Assembly (NCBI RefSeq): GCF_023159225.1
Contig: NC_063164.1
Span: 74,605,800 to 74,669,799 of the forward strand
Direction: 5' to 3'
From: Perognathus longimembris pacificus
Taxonomy: Eukaryota > Chordata > Mammalia > Rodentia > Heteromyidae
Length of the DNA stretch: 64,000 nt
Shown here: positions 9,388 to 21,890 of the stretch, in pieces
How the letters are laid out: each line of letters starts with the position of its first letter
How positions within the stretch are numbered: the first letter of the stretch is position 1
The notes under the pieces: model-generated
The model's database searches: none
The model's input: the letters and a program-made list of their open reading frames with translations, nothing else
Told to the model about the DNA's origin: nothing
Made by a program: the position numbers and the translations under genes

Positions 9388-9640
9388 TGGGAAAAGGAAG
9401 GGGAATAGCAAAATGGTGAGGCAAAGGACAAAGGGTGAACCAATGAAAGAGTAATACTGACAAGACACTATGTTGGGCATGAACTTTACAACATTGGGGA
9501 GAGGGGAGTAGAGGGGGCTGGAAAAGTGGGAGAAAATGAGGGAAGGAGTGACACTGTTCAACAAGAAATGTACTCATTGCCTTACTTACGTAACTGTAAC
9601 CCCTCTGTACATCACCTTTAAAATAAAATAATTTTAAAAG
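9388..9640 (+). mobile_element. LINE-1 3' end, older subfamily
   Basis: The segment shares the order GGGGAATAGCAAAATGGTGAGGCAAAGG, a G-rich tract, CAAGAAATGTACTCATTGCC and CTCTGTACATCACC, then an A-rich AATAAAATAA end, with similar segments at 16050, 40136 and 63600. It is a different subfamily from the 3' ends at 8627 and 20963 but of the same layout. Confidence 0.75.
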
Positions 9641-11185
9641 TGTTAAACATCAAAAGAAATACAAATGCATACATAAACTACTATACTACTTCTGAGCAAG
9701 AACATGAGTTAGAACAATAGTTCCCTTCTCCATTTAGGTATGTTGATGTCATGAATTTGAATTCTGTATATAGTTGTTTTAGTCAGTAATCATCTGAGTA
9801 GAGTTTTCTCATTGCATCTTTTTCTCTTGTCATTTCTTTTTAGGTACAGGGTATTGAATTGAAAGTATTGCATTTGGTAAGCAAGTGCTTTGCCATTTAT
9901 CTACATTCAAGATTATCCTTCTCATTACTTCTTAATTCTTGTTCTATGAGTTCTCTCTTGAAGTCTTCTCTTTAGAGCTGTCTCTGAAGACAGCATACTT
10001 ACTTATTTCTATCCATAGATTTGTTCTGAATTTTAAACATTCCACTTTCAGTGGGTGAGTGCTTTTTGTTGGAAACAACATATCATCTGTTTTCTGCCTT
10101 GTGCTCTGATCCCCTGGCATCAACATGTTCACAAGAAGAGAAACATGTCCTGAAAAATTGAGAAAACCAAGCAAGAATCGTCATGGCAGGGATATATTTA
10201 AACAAAGTAAATGGCATTGAATGTAAAAAAAATAGATTCAAAATACAAAGTGATATTTGCAGTCTTTGCCTTTAGGTTAGTGTCAGATGAATTACCAACT
10301 TTATTCAAGGTATCAATAGAGCCATGTTATAATAACCCTAGCATTGAGAGTTTTCAAAGAGCGTTTTTGAAAATCATTTTGTGTGTTCAAGTCAGATTTT
10401 GTAGGTAACAATGTTCTAAATCTTTGGAAATCCAAAGTTCAGGAATTGTGGTATTACCCCTAACTGGAGTGTGGCTGAAAAGGGTTTATTTGGCAGAAAT
10501 TTGAGAGATTGTGGTTTGTCATTTTCTTGTTGTAAGTTGCTAACAGGAATTGGCTTTATCCAATAAGATTATTAGAAAAAAATTCTTCCCGTAGTACTTC
10601 TGGAGTGGACCTTACATGAAGTACAATCCACACCTCTCTCCCATGTCTGTTTCAATTCACTGACTATCTGCTCCTTTCTTTCTGGGAGGCCTTTCCTTTA
10701 CATCATTTTCTTTCTTCCTATCTAAGTTTGAACTTCCAGAAACTGGCTATAGCATATTTTCCAGAATGGACGACTTCCAATTAAAACAAGGGAAGCTTTT
10801 CTACCTTTTATTGAAGACTCAGACAATCCACTCTTGTTTTTCTTTCCTTCTGTGGGAAACTTTGTAACAAAAATGTTCACAGATTAGTGTTTTTAATAAG
10901 GATAACATCTAGTATTAAATAGGGTCCAGCATGTTCATAGATTTGGGATAACTCTTCTTATTGAGGTTTCCAAGATCTTGTTGCTTGGCCATCAGGACAT
11001 GAAGGAACAAGGAAAGCCCTTGCAGGAACACAGAAATCTCATTTGCAATGGAATTTAGTGAGGTATTCACGGCCTATTTCATTTCTACCCAGCCATAGCC
11101 TTCCTCCGACTTCCTGACCAGATCATATTTGTTTTTAAAGTTGTTCCTTTTAACTTGAACCCCTACTGATTTTCCATTTTATTTA

Positions 11186-11188
<3 letters not shown>
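9641..11188. other. No gene seen
   Basis: Apparently unique non-coding DNA. Short open frames at 9944-10174 (minus) and 10211-10408 (plus) have no family features. Confidence 0.6.

Positions 11189-11236
<48 letters not shown>
11189..11236. repeat. (GT)24 microsatellite
   Basis: An uninterrupted GT dinucleotide run of 48 bp. It creates open frames on both strands that encode only Cys-Val or Thr-His repeats. Confidence 0.98.
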
Positions 11237-11237
<1 letters not shown>

Positions 11238-12083
11238 GGATTGTATGGGGTTTTCCCATGCATTTAACTGGATCAATCACAAGTTGAAACAAGATTCTGA
11301 CCTGAACAGATTCTACTGCTTTCTTGCTTGCTGGCACAATATGGCATTCCCAAGGGCACCCTGGCTGGGAATCCACAGGACTCGCTTCATGCGTTGTTGG
11401 CCAGGTTTATTTTTAATGCTTTTAAATCAAATTATTAAGAAAGGGAGAGACGCTTGTTCCTAAGAACCTTAAGTTTGTTGCAGGATTCTACAGAGTTTGA
11501 AGGCATGCAAAAAGATTTTGTGCTCTACGTTGTTGGATCTTGAAATAGCAATAAACAAAGGTATTTCTTTTCAATATTTTACCACACACCTTTCCTTTAT
11601 TTGGGAAAAATATCATTTTTTCTGAATTGAAAGAGAAATAGAGTGACAAAATACTATCAAGTTCAAGGAAAAAATTATAACATATACAAGGACAGAGAAA
11701 GAATAATAGATTTTGGGCCAGGCATTTTTAGCATACTTTTATAAACATCTATTCAGACTTCCCTCCTCTTAAGATACAGCTTCTTATATTAAAGTCACAT
11801 TGAAATTATGTATAAATTAAATAAAAATGAATCTGAAAGCATACATTGAGCATTTTTTTTAAAAAAGCAAACTATTTTATGATTCACCTGAAAAAGTGCA
11901 TTTTAATTTTAGCTAACACAATATGGTATTTTAAAAATAGGACAGTGTATTAGAAAGGGAGTAAATGAAATCATCAATTGAAAAAACCCTTTACAAAAAT
12001 AGAAATAACTTTATTTCCTGGTAATACTAAAAGCAATTAAAAGGACACATTCATGGAACTCTCATCTTCAAGCCATCTTGTCA

Positions 12084-12086
<3 letters not shown>
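11237..12086. other. No gene seen
   Basis: AT-rich, apparently unique sequence with several homopolymeric A/T runs. Confidence 0.6.
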
Positions 12087-12130
<44 letters not shown>

Positions 12131-12148
12131 ATATATACATATATATAT
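12087..12148. repeat. (AT)n microsatellite with ATGT interruptions
   Basis: About 62 bp of alternating A and T, perfect for the first 35 bp, then broken by GTATGTAT and TACATA. Confidence 0.97.
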
Positions 12149-12235
12149 TATCTCATTGAATGTTCAAAAATGTTATATAATTAGTAATTGAAAAATGTAT
12201 ATATAATGGAAAATATCTTGTAAACAATGGGTGTA

Positions 12236-12357
12236 CTTCTTTCATCCTTCCTTCCTTCCTCCCTGCCTCCCTCCCTCCCTTCTTCCCTCCATCCCTTGCT
12301 TCCTTCCTTCCTTTGTTTTTCCTTTCCTCTCTTTCTTCCTCCCTCCTTTCCTCTCCC
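12236..12357. repeat. Polypyrimidine (CCTT/CCCT)n tract
   Basis: Roughly 120 bp, almost all C and T on the plus strand, with CCTT and CCCT tetranucleotide phases. Open frames on both strands here encode only low-complexity Pro/Ser/Leu or Glu/Arg/Lys. Confidence 0.95.
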
Positions 12358-12509
12358 ATATACTCATTTTTAACTATGGGGTTATTAATAGTGACAACAT
12401 TCATTTTGTAATACACAACACATGTGAAAAAAAAATAGGTCTCATCTTTTCTGATGCCATAAAATAGAATGCAGATTGGTCTTGGTTTGGGGATAATGAC
12501 TTATCTTTT

Positions 12510-12723
12510 TTTTTTTTTTTTTTTTTTTTGGCCAGTCCTAGGCCATGAACTCAGGGCCTGAGCACTGTCCCTGGTTTCTTTTTTGCTCAAGGCTAGCACT
12601 CTGCCACTTGAGCCACAGCGCCACTTCTGGCCATTTTCTGTATATGCGGTGCTGAGGAATCGAACCCAGGGCCTCATGTATACGAGGCAAGCACTCTTGC
12701 TGCTAGGCCATATTCCCAGCCCC
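12510..12723 (-). repeat. Dimeric ID-headed SINE, young family
   Basis: It is antisense: a T-run from 12510, then the tRNA-like right half, then the ID-like head ending GGCCATATTCCCAGCCCC. On the minus strand it reads head (A-box TGGCCTAG, B-box GGTTCGATTCC), second tRNA-like unit, A-tail. Flanking AATGACTT(A/C)TCTTTT at 12495-12509 and 12724-12738 is a 15-bp target duplication with one mismatch. The same family occurs at 13312, 23479, 42307 and 51165. Confidence 0.92.
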
Positions 12724-13311
12724 AATGACTTCTCTTTTAATAAAAGTAGGAAAACTCTTTCATTACAGAGTAAGAAACTGAGATGTGAAGAAATTATTGA
12801 CAGACTGAATTGCAACCAGTTTGTATCGCCTTTTCACCTATTGATTGATTTTCCAAAAATTAAATATTTATTACCACATTTTGTGACTTAACACCTCTTT
12901 TTAACAAAACATCACATTCCTCATACAAGAATTTCAATGTAAATTTGACAAAGCTTAAAGGTAATAGCATTTACTTCTAATGAGGAGCACATGCTGAGAC
13001 AAGATTTCATGGGGATACAATACCAGTCCAACAGCAGATCTGATACTAGCAAAACATTCTTTTTCCTTTTACTGATAGAGGTAAAAACAAAGAATACATA
13101 ACATGAAACAATCCATAGACCCAACTTGATACCAAGCCTGTTACAAACTCCTCTTGCTCCTTTGTCTGCCCCATACTTTGAGTTTCAGAGGAAGTCCTCG
13201 TTATGGTGAAGTGATCATTCATAACTTCTTTTTGTGTTGAAGAAAGCTGCCTATCTAAGGATTGTTTTGTCCACAGCCTACGCTTGGAACTAAAGCAGAT
13301 CCCACTCTGTA

Positions 13312-13520
13312 TTTTTTTTTTTTTTTTGTCCAGTCCTGGGCCTTGGACTCAGGGCCTGAGCACTGTCCCTGGCTTCTTCCCACTCAAGGCTAGCACTCTG
13401 CTACTTGAGCCACAGCGCCGCTTCTGGCCGTTTTCTGTATATGTGGTGCTGGGGAATCAAACCTAGGGCCTCGTGTATATGAGGCAGGCACTCTTGCCAC
13501 TAGGCTATATCCCCAGCCCA
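13312..13520 (-). repeat. Dimeric ID-headed SINE, young family
   Basis: Antisense copy of the same family, T-run first and ending CTATATCCCCAGCCCA. The flanks CCACTCTGTAT (before the T-run) and CCACTCTGAAT (from 13522) form a target duplication with one mismatch. Confidence 0.92.
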
Positions 13521-14844
13521 TCCACTCTGAATATTCATTGGTAAACTACTTGAAGACAAATCCCCCCAAATCATAACTAGAATTGGCTTATGAAAAACAA
13601 ACTATATAATGATCCATTTGAGACTAAAGGACACATTGGAGGTGAAAATACATTCTTGAGGCTGGAGTTGGGAGTCATGAGGTCCCTCAATGCCTGTCAT
13701 GAACTTGAGCATGATCCACCAAGTTTAAAATAACCCACCATCTCTCTTGGGTAGTGAGTTCACTTATGCGCCAGTCAGTGATTATTTTGGGAGCAACACA
13801 CATAGTGTGGTATACATACATACATGTACATAAGTACATGTACAAATTTAACTTAGTCCGTAAGTTTGTACTGCAGTAGTTATAACTCTCAGATTTTTTT
13901 TCCAGAGGTTCTTTACATGGACAGCATTGTCTTAGTGAGCCCACAGTGTCTTCATGTTTGTGTTCTTGTCATATTGGTCTTCTCTTGCTTGATGAAAAAT
14001 TACAAAAGTAAGAAAGAATCACAGATGTCTAGGATTTTATGTTAGGTGTCAACTTCTGGTCAACGTTCAGGAAGACTTAAAATAATTTTTGAGTTCATTT
14101 CTTTTTCCCTTAACTTCCCTTCTACAACTGGATATAGACGTCTATACCCTGCCTAGCAACACTAAAGTTTACAGAATTTAGCATTTGGGGCCTCTCCAGG
14201 GTGGGTAGGGGGTTGTCTCTGCATCATCATGGCTAGGTGGTAGAGATGGTTTGGCAAAAATGAGTGCCTGGAGGGTCCATCTCTTAACTGATTAGGTTTC
14301 AGGATCATCTATGGATGAGGGTAACTTGGTTGTGCCCTACATGCCCATAGGACCACCCCCAAGAAACATGGTCCCCTGGCATGCTCTGCAAACCTCTTCC
14401 CTTGCCTTCTGTTGCTTTACATGGCAAAGGTTATGTGCAGTGCTATTGCCCATCCATGTCCACATTCATGGCCATGCTATTCATAGCTCCTGCAGACCTG
14501 ATATCCATGTGCAGTTTACCATCCATTACAAACCTCTGTGTAGGCTGATCTTCTGACCCTCAGGACTACTCTGCTTGGCTCAGTGATCTATTCAACTAGT
14601 TGATCATGGGCTGTACTATTCTCCTCCTGGCATTAATAAACCTTACTATCTTGCTGGAGCAATGCCTCCTGTTCCCCTGTTCCTCTCCAAAAATCCAAAC
14701 TTCTTTTTTTTTGTGTGTCATTGTATACTTTTCTGCAGCTAAAATCTGGCAAACTGCAGTTTTTTTCAAAGACTTTTTGGCACAAAACCAAGTTCACAGG
14801 AAAGATGTGCCATTATTGACTACATTGTACAACATTTTCAAGGT
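13521..14844. other. No gene seen
   Basis: Apparently unique. The segment 14160-14700 is less AT-rich and contains AATAAA near 14636, which could be an unrecognised old LTR, but no termini or target duplication were found. Confidence 0.5.
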
Positions 14845-15965
14845 AAAGAAATGAGTATAAATTTCTTGATAGTCACCGTATGGAATGGAATCTCAATGTT
14901 GTGTTGATTTGAATTTTTTATGGCCAGAGATGTTGAGTATTTTAGGTATCTCTTGGCTATTTGTATTTCCTCCTCAGAGAAGTCTCTCTTTAAGTCTTTA
15001 GTCCACTTGTTGATGGGCTGGCAGTTTCTTTGGAGGTTTATTTTTGAGATATTTAATTTCTTTAGCTGTAGATTTATTTTAAACATAAGGTGCCCTGGTC
15101 TCTTGTGTGGCTAGTGAAGCTCTTCTCTCAGTCTTTGTATCTTGCTGATTAAATCCTTTGCCATTAGCTCTGAAGTTAATGCAATCCCATTTTGTCAGGC
15201 TCGGGTTGCCTCCCCTGGCGCGGGGATCAAGGCTCTGCTACGCTTCTCACAACTCCCTTTCTCACCCTCTCCCCTAGTCATCCGACCCTCAGGTAAAGCC
15301 AGGGTGGAGTGGGGGGCTCAGCATAGACCTCAAGTGCGCGTGGCCGAACGAGATCGCCTTGCCCACCTCCTTACCCGTAAAGAAAGCCAGGCGTACGCGG
15401 ACCTCGGATTCGCTTCGGGAGCAATCTGATTTATTAAGGCGGGGGCAAGGGCTAATGGTAGGAATGGACGAGAGAGGGCCGATTGGCCAGGATGCTGATA
15501 GGCTACGAGCTTGCCATATGACCGCCTCATGAGCTAACGTCACTCGGAAAGCGCCAGGCCAGGGGGAGACTGGGGGCGCATGGGCTAGCGAGAAAGTTTG
15601 GGGGCTGTTCGCAAAGCCGGTTCTTCTGGTTCCAGACCCAGAGAATTGTGGCCTGCTTCCACATTCCCCAGGGCTGGGGGAAGGGTGGCGTCTCGGGAGC
15701 GCTCCCAATGCTCATCCCCCATCAGTCCAAAGGCTGGACCCCAACACCATTTTCCAGACTTTCTTTAATTTCCTACGTTTTTGGGTCTTTATTAAGAAAG
15801 TTTCAACCTGTGCCAAGGAGCCTATTCCTTCCTGTAATATTTTCAGGATATCTGCTTTTGTCTTGAGGTCTTTGATACATTTGGAATTGATAGTGGTGCA
15901 AGGTGATATATAAGGATTTAAGTTTAATTTTCTACACATACTTAGGCAATTTTGCCAGCATCATT
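14845..15965 (-). mobile_element. LINE-1 ORF2 3' portion, interrupted by an LTR
   Basis: Minus-strand translation around 14940-15080 gives the ORF2 C-terminal region (NKWTKDLKRDFSEEEIQIAKRY and STSLAIKN), and nucleotide similarity to the L1 at 22880-23460 is clear on both sides. L1 homology breaks off at 15192 and resumes at 15747, exactly around the class II LTR. Both L1 ends are truncated. Confidence 0.82.
15193..15746 (-). repeat. Class II (ERVK/IAP-like) solo LTR with 6-bp target duplication
   Basis: A CpG-rich 554-bp block begins TGTCAGGC and ends CCCCAACA, flanked by CCATTT at 15187-15192 and again at 15747-15752. A 6-bp target duplication is characteristic of class II elements. On the minus strand there are a CCAAT motif (GGCCAATCGGCC near 15480), a TGACGT CRE-like core near 15536 and a polyadenylation signal at 15430-15435. 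No internal sequence is present, so it is a solo LTR. Its high CpG content suggests a fairly recent insertion (inference). Confidence 0.9.
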
Positions 15966-16049
15966 TGTTGTTTTTTTAATTTATCTTTTAGTTTTAATCT
16001 TTTTTTTCAATCTATCATAATTTTCTGTACCCGTGTCTTGTATACAAGA

Positions 16050-16310
16050 TTATTTGGCCAGGAGAAGGGAAAGGGAATCACAGAAATAGCAGCTCAAAGG
16101 ATGAACTAATACAATAATGACGCTCACTTAACAATAGGTTGGATATCAGCCTTACAACTTGGCTGGGAATGGAGTAGGCAAGGGTAAGCAAAAGATGATG
16201 AAGGATGGGGTAACATTGTCTGAAAACAAATGCAATCATTATCTTACTTATATAACTTTAATCCTGTTCATCACCTTCTCAATAAAGTTACAAATTTAAT
16301 AAAAAAAGAG
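16050..16310 (+). mobile_element. LINE-1 3' end, older subfamily
   Basis: The GGAGAAGGGAAAGGGAATCA opening, AACTAATACAATAATGACGC, and AACTTTAATCCTGTTCATCACC followed by CAATAAAG and an A-rich tail match, with divergence, the 3' ends at 9388, 40136 and 63600. Confidence 0.7.
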
Positions 16311-19300
16311 AAAGGAGTCTAGTAAATTTTAAAAGAAGTAAATTGTCCAAATTTACACACATACTGTTAGAGGATTTCAGTTAAGTTTGTTGACATTGGA
16401 AAGAGTAAAATAATTGTAATTCAATCATAGATTCCACACAAACAATAGAGATAGAAACAGTGTGCTTCTTGTAAACTCTATAGAGTTAATTCTAATTACA
16501 AATGCTGTTCTACTGTCAAATACTTCACAAGAACTCTAACTCAAAGACAAGCATTCTTACAACCTGTTACTGGAACAAATACTATCAAATGAATGATATT
16601 TCATGGTCTTAAGCAACTGATTTTAGTACTATATGATCTCTTTGCATTTTTATTAAGACTGATAAACTAATTATAATTCAAGTTTTCCTTTTTTTCAGTA
16701 TTTCTTCTCTTTAATAGAAAAATGAAGTAAATACACAAATTTTAGAAGAATAACCTTAGTTTTTCTCAAAAGGAAAAATATATTGGGCCTAGAATTACTT
16801 ATTAATTACAGTCCTGAATCTAGAACTCAAATGCCATTTGTTCTACATGATTATTGCTATCTAAAGTCTGTACAAAAGAAAAAAATTTACTAAACTTAAG
16901 GTATATGAAATAATTTTGATAGTATAATTCTAATGTGTGGTATCCAATAAACTCATGCTGAAAATCATGTAGAGAAGTACAGATAGGATTAGTGTTTACT
17001 GACATCAACACTTCCTATCTTATCTGAAGTAAAATCTTATTTATTATTAAAGAAATGGGCCAAATTCTCAATTGCAACTTTTCAGTGTTTATTGCTCATA
17101 ACTGAGTATTTTATTGCATATTTTTTCTAGACAATAATATTAACTCTGAACACAGCAGCAAGGATCAGCTGAGAAATCTTAGGAATTTGTAAATGACAGG
17201 CATACCTAAAGTTAGGGTAAAAAATATCCTGTAGATAAAAATCCTTCTGATCATATTCGTTGAAAGATGTGTTTTTATAGTATTTAAATTCAAACTCAGT
17301 TTACTGGAAAAGCTGTATGAGTTGATATATTCATATTTTGAAAAATATACTTAATATGTAATTTTTAAATTATAGGAAAATATTTCCTTTTATTTTCATG
17401 GGTGCATGACAAATATTATTTTAAAAACATATTGCCTGCATGATCATCTAAAAGTTTAGAGAATGAAAGATAAATTCAACATTATACAACATTCTCAATT
17501 GGCTTTTCAAACATTCATTCTTTGACAAAATAAATAAATCGAGAGAAACTTACAAATGCACAGATAGAAACTGGCTGCAGCCAGGAAACACAGGAAATGG
17601 GACATCCTCTAGATGCAGAAAGAATTTCAGATTTCTATCATAGCTCATTTTTCTGCCTGTAACATCATAGTGTATTGTCTCAGGCAGGGCGGCCTGGGGT
17701 GCTTAGGAGAACAGATGGCAGCTGGGTTAGGCCAGACAGGAGAGAAAAGGAAGGTGTGACCACCCAGGAAGTGCTAGTAAATTATGCAGTTTGCTCTTCT
17801 CGCCTTTAGATGAAAGGTGGAAAAAGCCAAATAAAAGTGCATAGAAAAGTTCATGACAATGGTCAGCACTGCAGCCAACGGAAGGTAGTTCCAACCCAAG
17901 AGAGCAAAGTAAAGGAAGGTAGGAGAGCAGTTGAGAGCTTCTCAGGGAAAGTTTCAGAACCAGTAATGCAACCATGCATCAACCACCCTGGGACCAGTGG
18001 TGTCCTTGAAATACAAACAAAACCCTGCTACATTTGCAGCCCATTTTTCCTTTGAGAACTTAACGGTATTTGAAGGATAGATAAGATAGAAGACTTTGGA
18101 GGTATGAACAGACACAACATGGAGAGCAGCTGTTCTTGCCTCTCACTGTAGCACCACCAAGAAAAATAAATGTATTTCAAAAGTGGAGAAAAAACAAAGC
18201 TGAAATGTATTTATATAAGATCTATAAAGTTATGTGGGATGGTAACTAAGAAGATTATGAAATCACCTAAAAGGATTTCTTTGAATCATTAGATCAGTAT
18301 GATTAGAAATATAGCTATTTTATTCATCAACCAAAAAATTAATGACTTAATGTTTACCAAAGGATAATATATCAAAGGAATTTCCCAATCAGCAAAACAA
18401 TCAGATGGTCCATGTATGTACTGCTCATCTCTCTCCTAGTTTGTATACTAGTACATTGTGCTTTTATCAGTTCAGTTTTCTGAAAAGCACTCCCTAACTA
18501 TTGAACAACATGTTCAAATGCATTCTCACAATGCCTAAGTCCATGTTCTACATAAAAGTAAAGAATCCAGGAAAAATAAAGTGAAGATTGCAAAGTTTGA
18601 GTAGCTCAAAATCCCTGCATCCAATTGTTCTACACCTTTCACCACCCATCCTTGCTCACTCTTCTGTAGTAGGAGAATATGGATATGAAGGGCTGAGAGG
18701 AGAAACAAGACAAGTAGTGTGTATGTGCAACAGGAAGAGAGAGAGAGAGGAGGAAGGAAAGAAAGAAACAAAAGAAACAGGGAGTGGCAGAGAGAGAAAA
18801 GGAGAGAAAAATCATACCAAACAGATCATGACATCAGAAAAATATGAACAGAATTGAATGGACAAATGTAAACTAAGTGCAATGTGAGGGAACATAGTAA
18901 AACCTGTCAACCCTGCAACAATTCATGAGGCCCTTATAAACAGTAATAGGTTTGAAGTTGGGCTTTCTTGTAAGGTCAATTAGGAAACACTGATAGGTTT
19001 AAGCAAGGCTTAATCCTTATTTCTTAGAGGTGATCTAAGGAATATTCATTCTGGTTACAGTGGGAAATAGATTGGAGAGAAACTAGTGTTAAGGAAATCA
19101 TCTCAGTTTGGAACTGTTTTCAGAGCCAAACAGAAAATGATGATAAAAGAGTGGGGTGAATTCCATTCAAAACAAGAGGAAAACATGGAAAAAGAAAGGG
19201 GAAAAGAGGAAGGGTGACACCCAGCATTTCTGGTTTGAGTACTTATTACAGCAACCACGTAAGATTTAAGGGAAAGAAAAGCTATCTTTAGAACAGTGTA

Positions 19301-20439
19301 TTCTGTTTGGGATCTGAAGTTATGGATTTCAGGATCTGCTACCTCCTCTCACCCTGTTCATTAATTATCAGAGGAGATTGGTTATTTGCATTAAAATTGA
19401 AATGTGCAAAATATAAAATGCCCTAAATTAGCAAACCAGTACCTCTAGTTGGTATCAATTAGAGCGAGAATTTGCCCTGGCCTAAAATTAATTTTGTTCC
19501 TTTAGAAAATTTTCTGAAGCAGTATACGTACCATTACAGTCCAATTGCTTCATAAAATACTGAAGTATTTACAAGTCACTTTCTTTTAAAAAGGATCATA
19601 TCTATTAAGTGAATCCTTTATGAGATATTTTGTGATTATTCACACTTTCACACACATGCATGGACAATACACATGCATATTATCAACAGTCATTGTTTTT
19701 CTAAATTACAAATTCCATATTGTAGTGCCTGTTCCAAACTTTCTACTCACTATGTAGAAATCATACTGCAAGGCACAGTCTATTGTTCACTTTTTTCTAC
19801 CAGACTGCAGGAGTGCAAAAGTATACTCTGCTTTCTTTTTAAAAAATGGTATCACCCTTCACAGATGTAGATGTGTACTTCTTATGCCAGAAGGAGACAG
19901 ATGCGATTCTATTCACTCAGGAACAGGTGCTATGGAAAAAGAGATAAATCATTTGTAGAAAGTGTAAGCAACTGCATTGCTGTTGTTAAATAAATAAATT
20001 TTCTGCCAAAAAAAACTTTATTTGCTTATTTCTACATATTTCTTATGAATGTTTATTTTAAGACCTAGTTGGGCTAAGTTTTCCTTTCTCCAGTTTTATT
20101 GTCCTCTACTGATCAATAGTATGGAGTCTATGTATGTCTCCATGTGAATAGATTCTATAAGCTGAGAGGTATGAATAGTTATAGATAGTATTTTGTACCA
20201 ATACTAATTAATAAAATAACCTTAATTTCTGACACACATATTCTACTTTTGCACAACTTGTCAAGACCTTCTTCAAAATACTTATAAAAAATGTAGCCTA
20301 AAATGAGAGTCCTAGCAGTTTTAGAAGGAAAAAAAAAAAGCTTTCATATTTATCTGAGAAATATTCCAGTGAACTACACACTGAGTACAGTACAGGGAGT
20401 AGAAATCTGCAGCTGCTAGGCTACGGCAAAAAAAAAAAA
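16311..20439. other. No gene seen; purine-rich patch at 18738-18812
   Basis: About 4 kb of AT-rich, apparently unique DNA. A GA-rich low-complexity patch (GAAGAGAGAGAGAG then GGAAGGAAAGAAAG) lies at 18738-18812. Open frames of 60-90 codons (for example 17810-18055 and 18588-18857) lack family motifs. Confidence 0.6.
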
Positions 20440-20640
20440 ACACAGATGATGATTTTGATTTTAAATATTCCTATTAAATTTGACTCCAAAAGAAGGATCA
20501 GGTGGGAATTAGCAGCTGGGAGAGGAAAGGCAAGTGGAAGGGATGATTTTGATTTTAAATGTATTTAATCATACTACAGGATGAAGACAAAAGGAGAGAG
20601 AATTCTGCAGCTGGGATAAGGGAAGAAGGCAGGGAGTTAT
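20440..20640. repeat. Imperfect local duplication, period about 95 bp
   Basis: GATGATTTTGATTTTAAAT occurs at about 20449 and 20541, each followed by AT-rich sequence and then an AGCTGGG-containing purine segment (20512 and 20607). The two units align loosely, as an old tandem duplication. Confidence 0.5.
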
Positions 20641-20763
20641 ACTGGAAGATTGTCTTTACATAATATACTGGGACCCAAGGGGGACCAAGAAACCTGTGAA
20701 TACAAAGAATAATTATACAGCTTAAAAGTTTTTAGGTGGAAAACTCTCCCTGATGCTGATGAT

Positions 20764-20810
20764 ACAACAACAACAACAACAACAATAATAATAATAATAA
20801 TAATAATAAA
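20764..20810. repeat. (CAA)n(TAA)n compound microsatellite
   Basis: About seven CAA units pass directly into about eight AAT/TAA units. This is a compound trinucleotide repeat, probably the decayed end of an A-rich tail. Confidence 0.95.
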
Positions 20811-20962
20811 ATTAAAAGAGGTATATTGAGATCCATCCAAAGACCAAAACTAGTGGCAGAAAAGCCAGAAAACAGTTTGACTATAGAGTTGTCTTATATG
20901 AAGTGGAATTATGAATATTTGGCAATGATCTCTGTTGTACAAAATGTGTTGATGATGATTCT

Positions 20963-21890
20963 TAATTTTTTTAATTTTTATTGTCAAACTGATGTACAGA
21001 GAGGATACATTTTCATATGTTAGGCATTGGATACATTTCTTGTACTGTTTGTTACCTCCTCCATCAGTCCCCATCCCCACACCCTCTTTCCTTTCCCCCC
21101 CCCCCATGAGTTGTTCAGTTTATTTACACCAAACAGTTTTGCAAGTATTGCTTTTGTAGTCATTTGTCTTTGGTATTCCCTTTCAGTTTCCTAGTACTAA
21201 TATCAGTATAAACGGTGTCCAATGTACTCAGAGAAGATATAGAGATAGTGCAGGTACAACCACAGGAAGGGGATAGGAAAGGATCATCAATAATAGATGC
21301 TATGGTTTCAGTGATATCACAGTCATTTCCATAACATGGAGTTCATTTCACTTAGCATCATCTTATGCATCCATAAGGGTATAGCTATTGGCCTCTTGTG
21401 ATCCTCTGCTGTGACTAGCCTAAACCTGTGCTTATTGTAACTTATGAGGGAGACCATAGAGCCCATGTTTCTTTGGGTCTGGCTCACTTCATTTATTATA
21501 ACTTTTTCCAAGTCTTTCCATTTCCTTATGAAGGGGGCAATGTCATTCTTTCTGATAGAGACAAAAAATTCCATTGTGTTTATGTACCACATCTTCCTGA
21601 TCCACTCGTCTACTGAGGGGCATCTGGGTTGGTTCCAGATTCTAGCTATGACAAATTGTGCTGTGATGAACATTGTTGTGCTGATGGCTTTAATGTGTTG
21701 TTGTTTGTGGTCTTTTGGGTAGATGCCTAAAAGTGGGGCTGCTGGGTCATAGGGTAGCTCTATGTTTAGCCTTCTGAGGAAACTCCATACCACTTTCCAG
21801 AGTGGCTGAACCAGTTTATAGTCCCACCAACAATGAAGTAGGGTTCCTTTTTGGCCACATCCTCTCCAACATTTGTTATTGTTAGTTTTC
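20963..21890 (-). mobile_element. 5'-truncated LINE-1 (3'UTR and ORF2 C-terminus)
   Basis: Antisense L1 3' end. The T-rich start at 20963 is the tail; the 3'UTR with a C-run (21096-21107) continues to the ORF2 stop near 21323. ORF2 then reads minus-strand to 21793. Homology to the neighbouring L1 ends exactly where that element's T-rich tail begins at 21891. Confidence 0.9.
21323..21793 (-). pseudogene. LINE-1 ORF2 C-terminal remnant
   Basis: One open frame of about 156 codons carries the cysteine-poor ORF2p C-terminal region, including IELPYDPAAPLLGIYPKD, then TMFITAQFVIARIWNQP and MWYINTMEFFVSIRKND. These are standard landmarks downstream of the RT in mammalian L1 ORF2p. The stop at its end marks the start of the 3'UTR. 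The 5' side is cut off, so neither endonuclease nor RT is present. Confidence 0.88.

Noticed and set aside
11179..11463. Open frames on both strands over the GT repeat
   Set aside because: They consist mostly of microsatellite-encoded Cys-Val or Thr-His runs with no conserved sequence.
12153..12467. Open frames over the polypyrimidine tract
   Set aside because: Low-complexity repeats of Pro/Ser/Leu or Glu/Lys/Arg only.
14160..14700. Possible LTR with AATAAA
   Set aside because: No TG..CA ends, target duplication or second copy in the window could be found.
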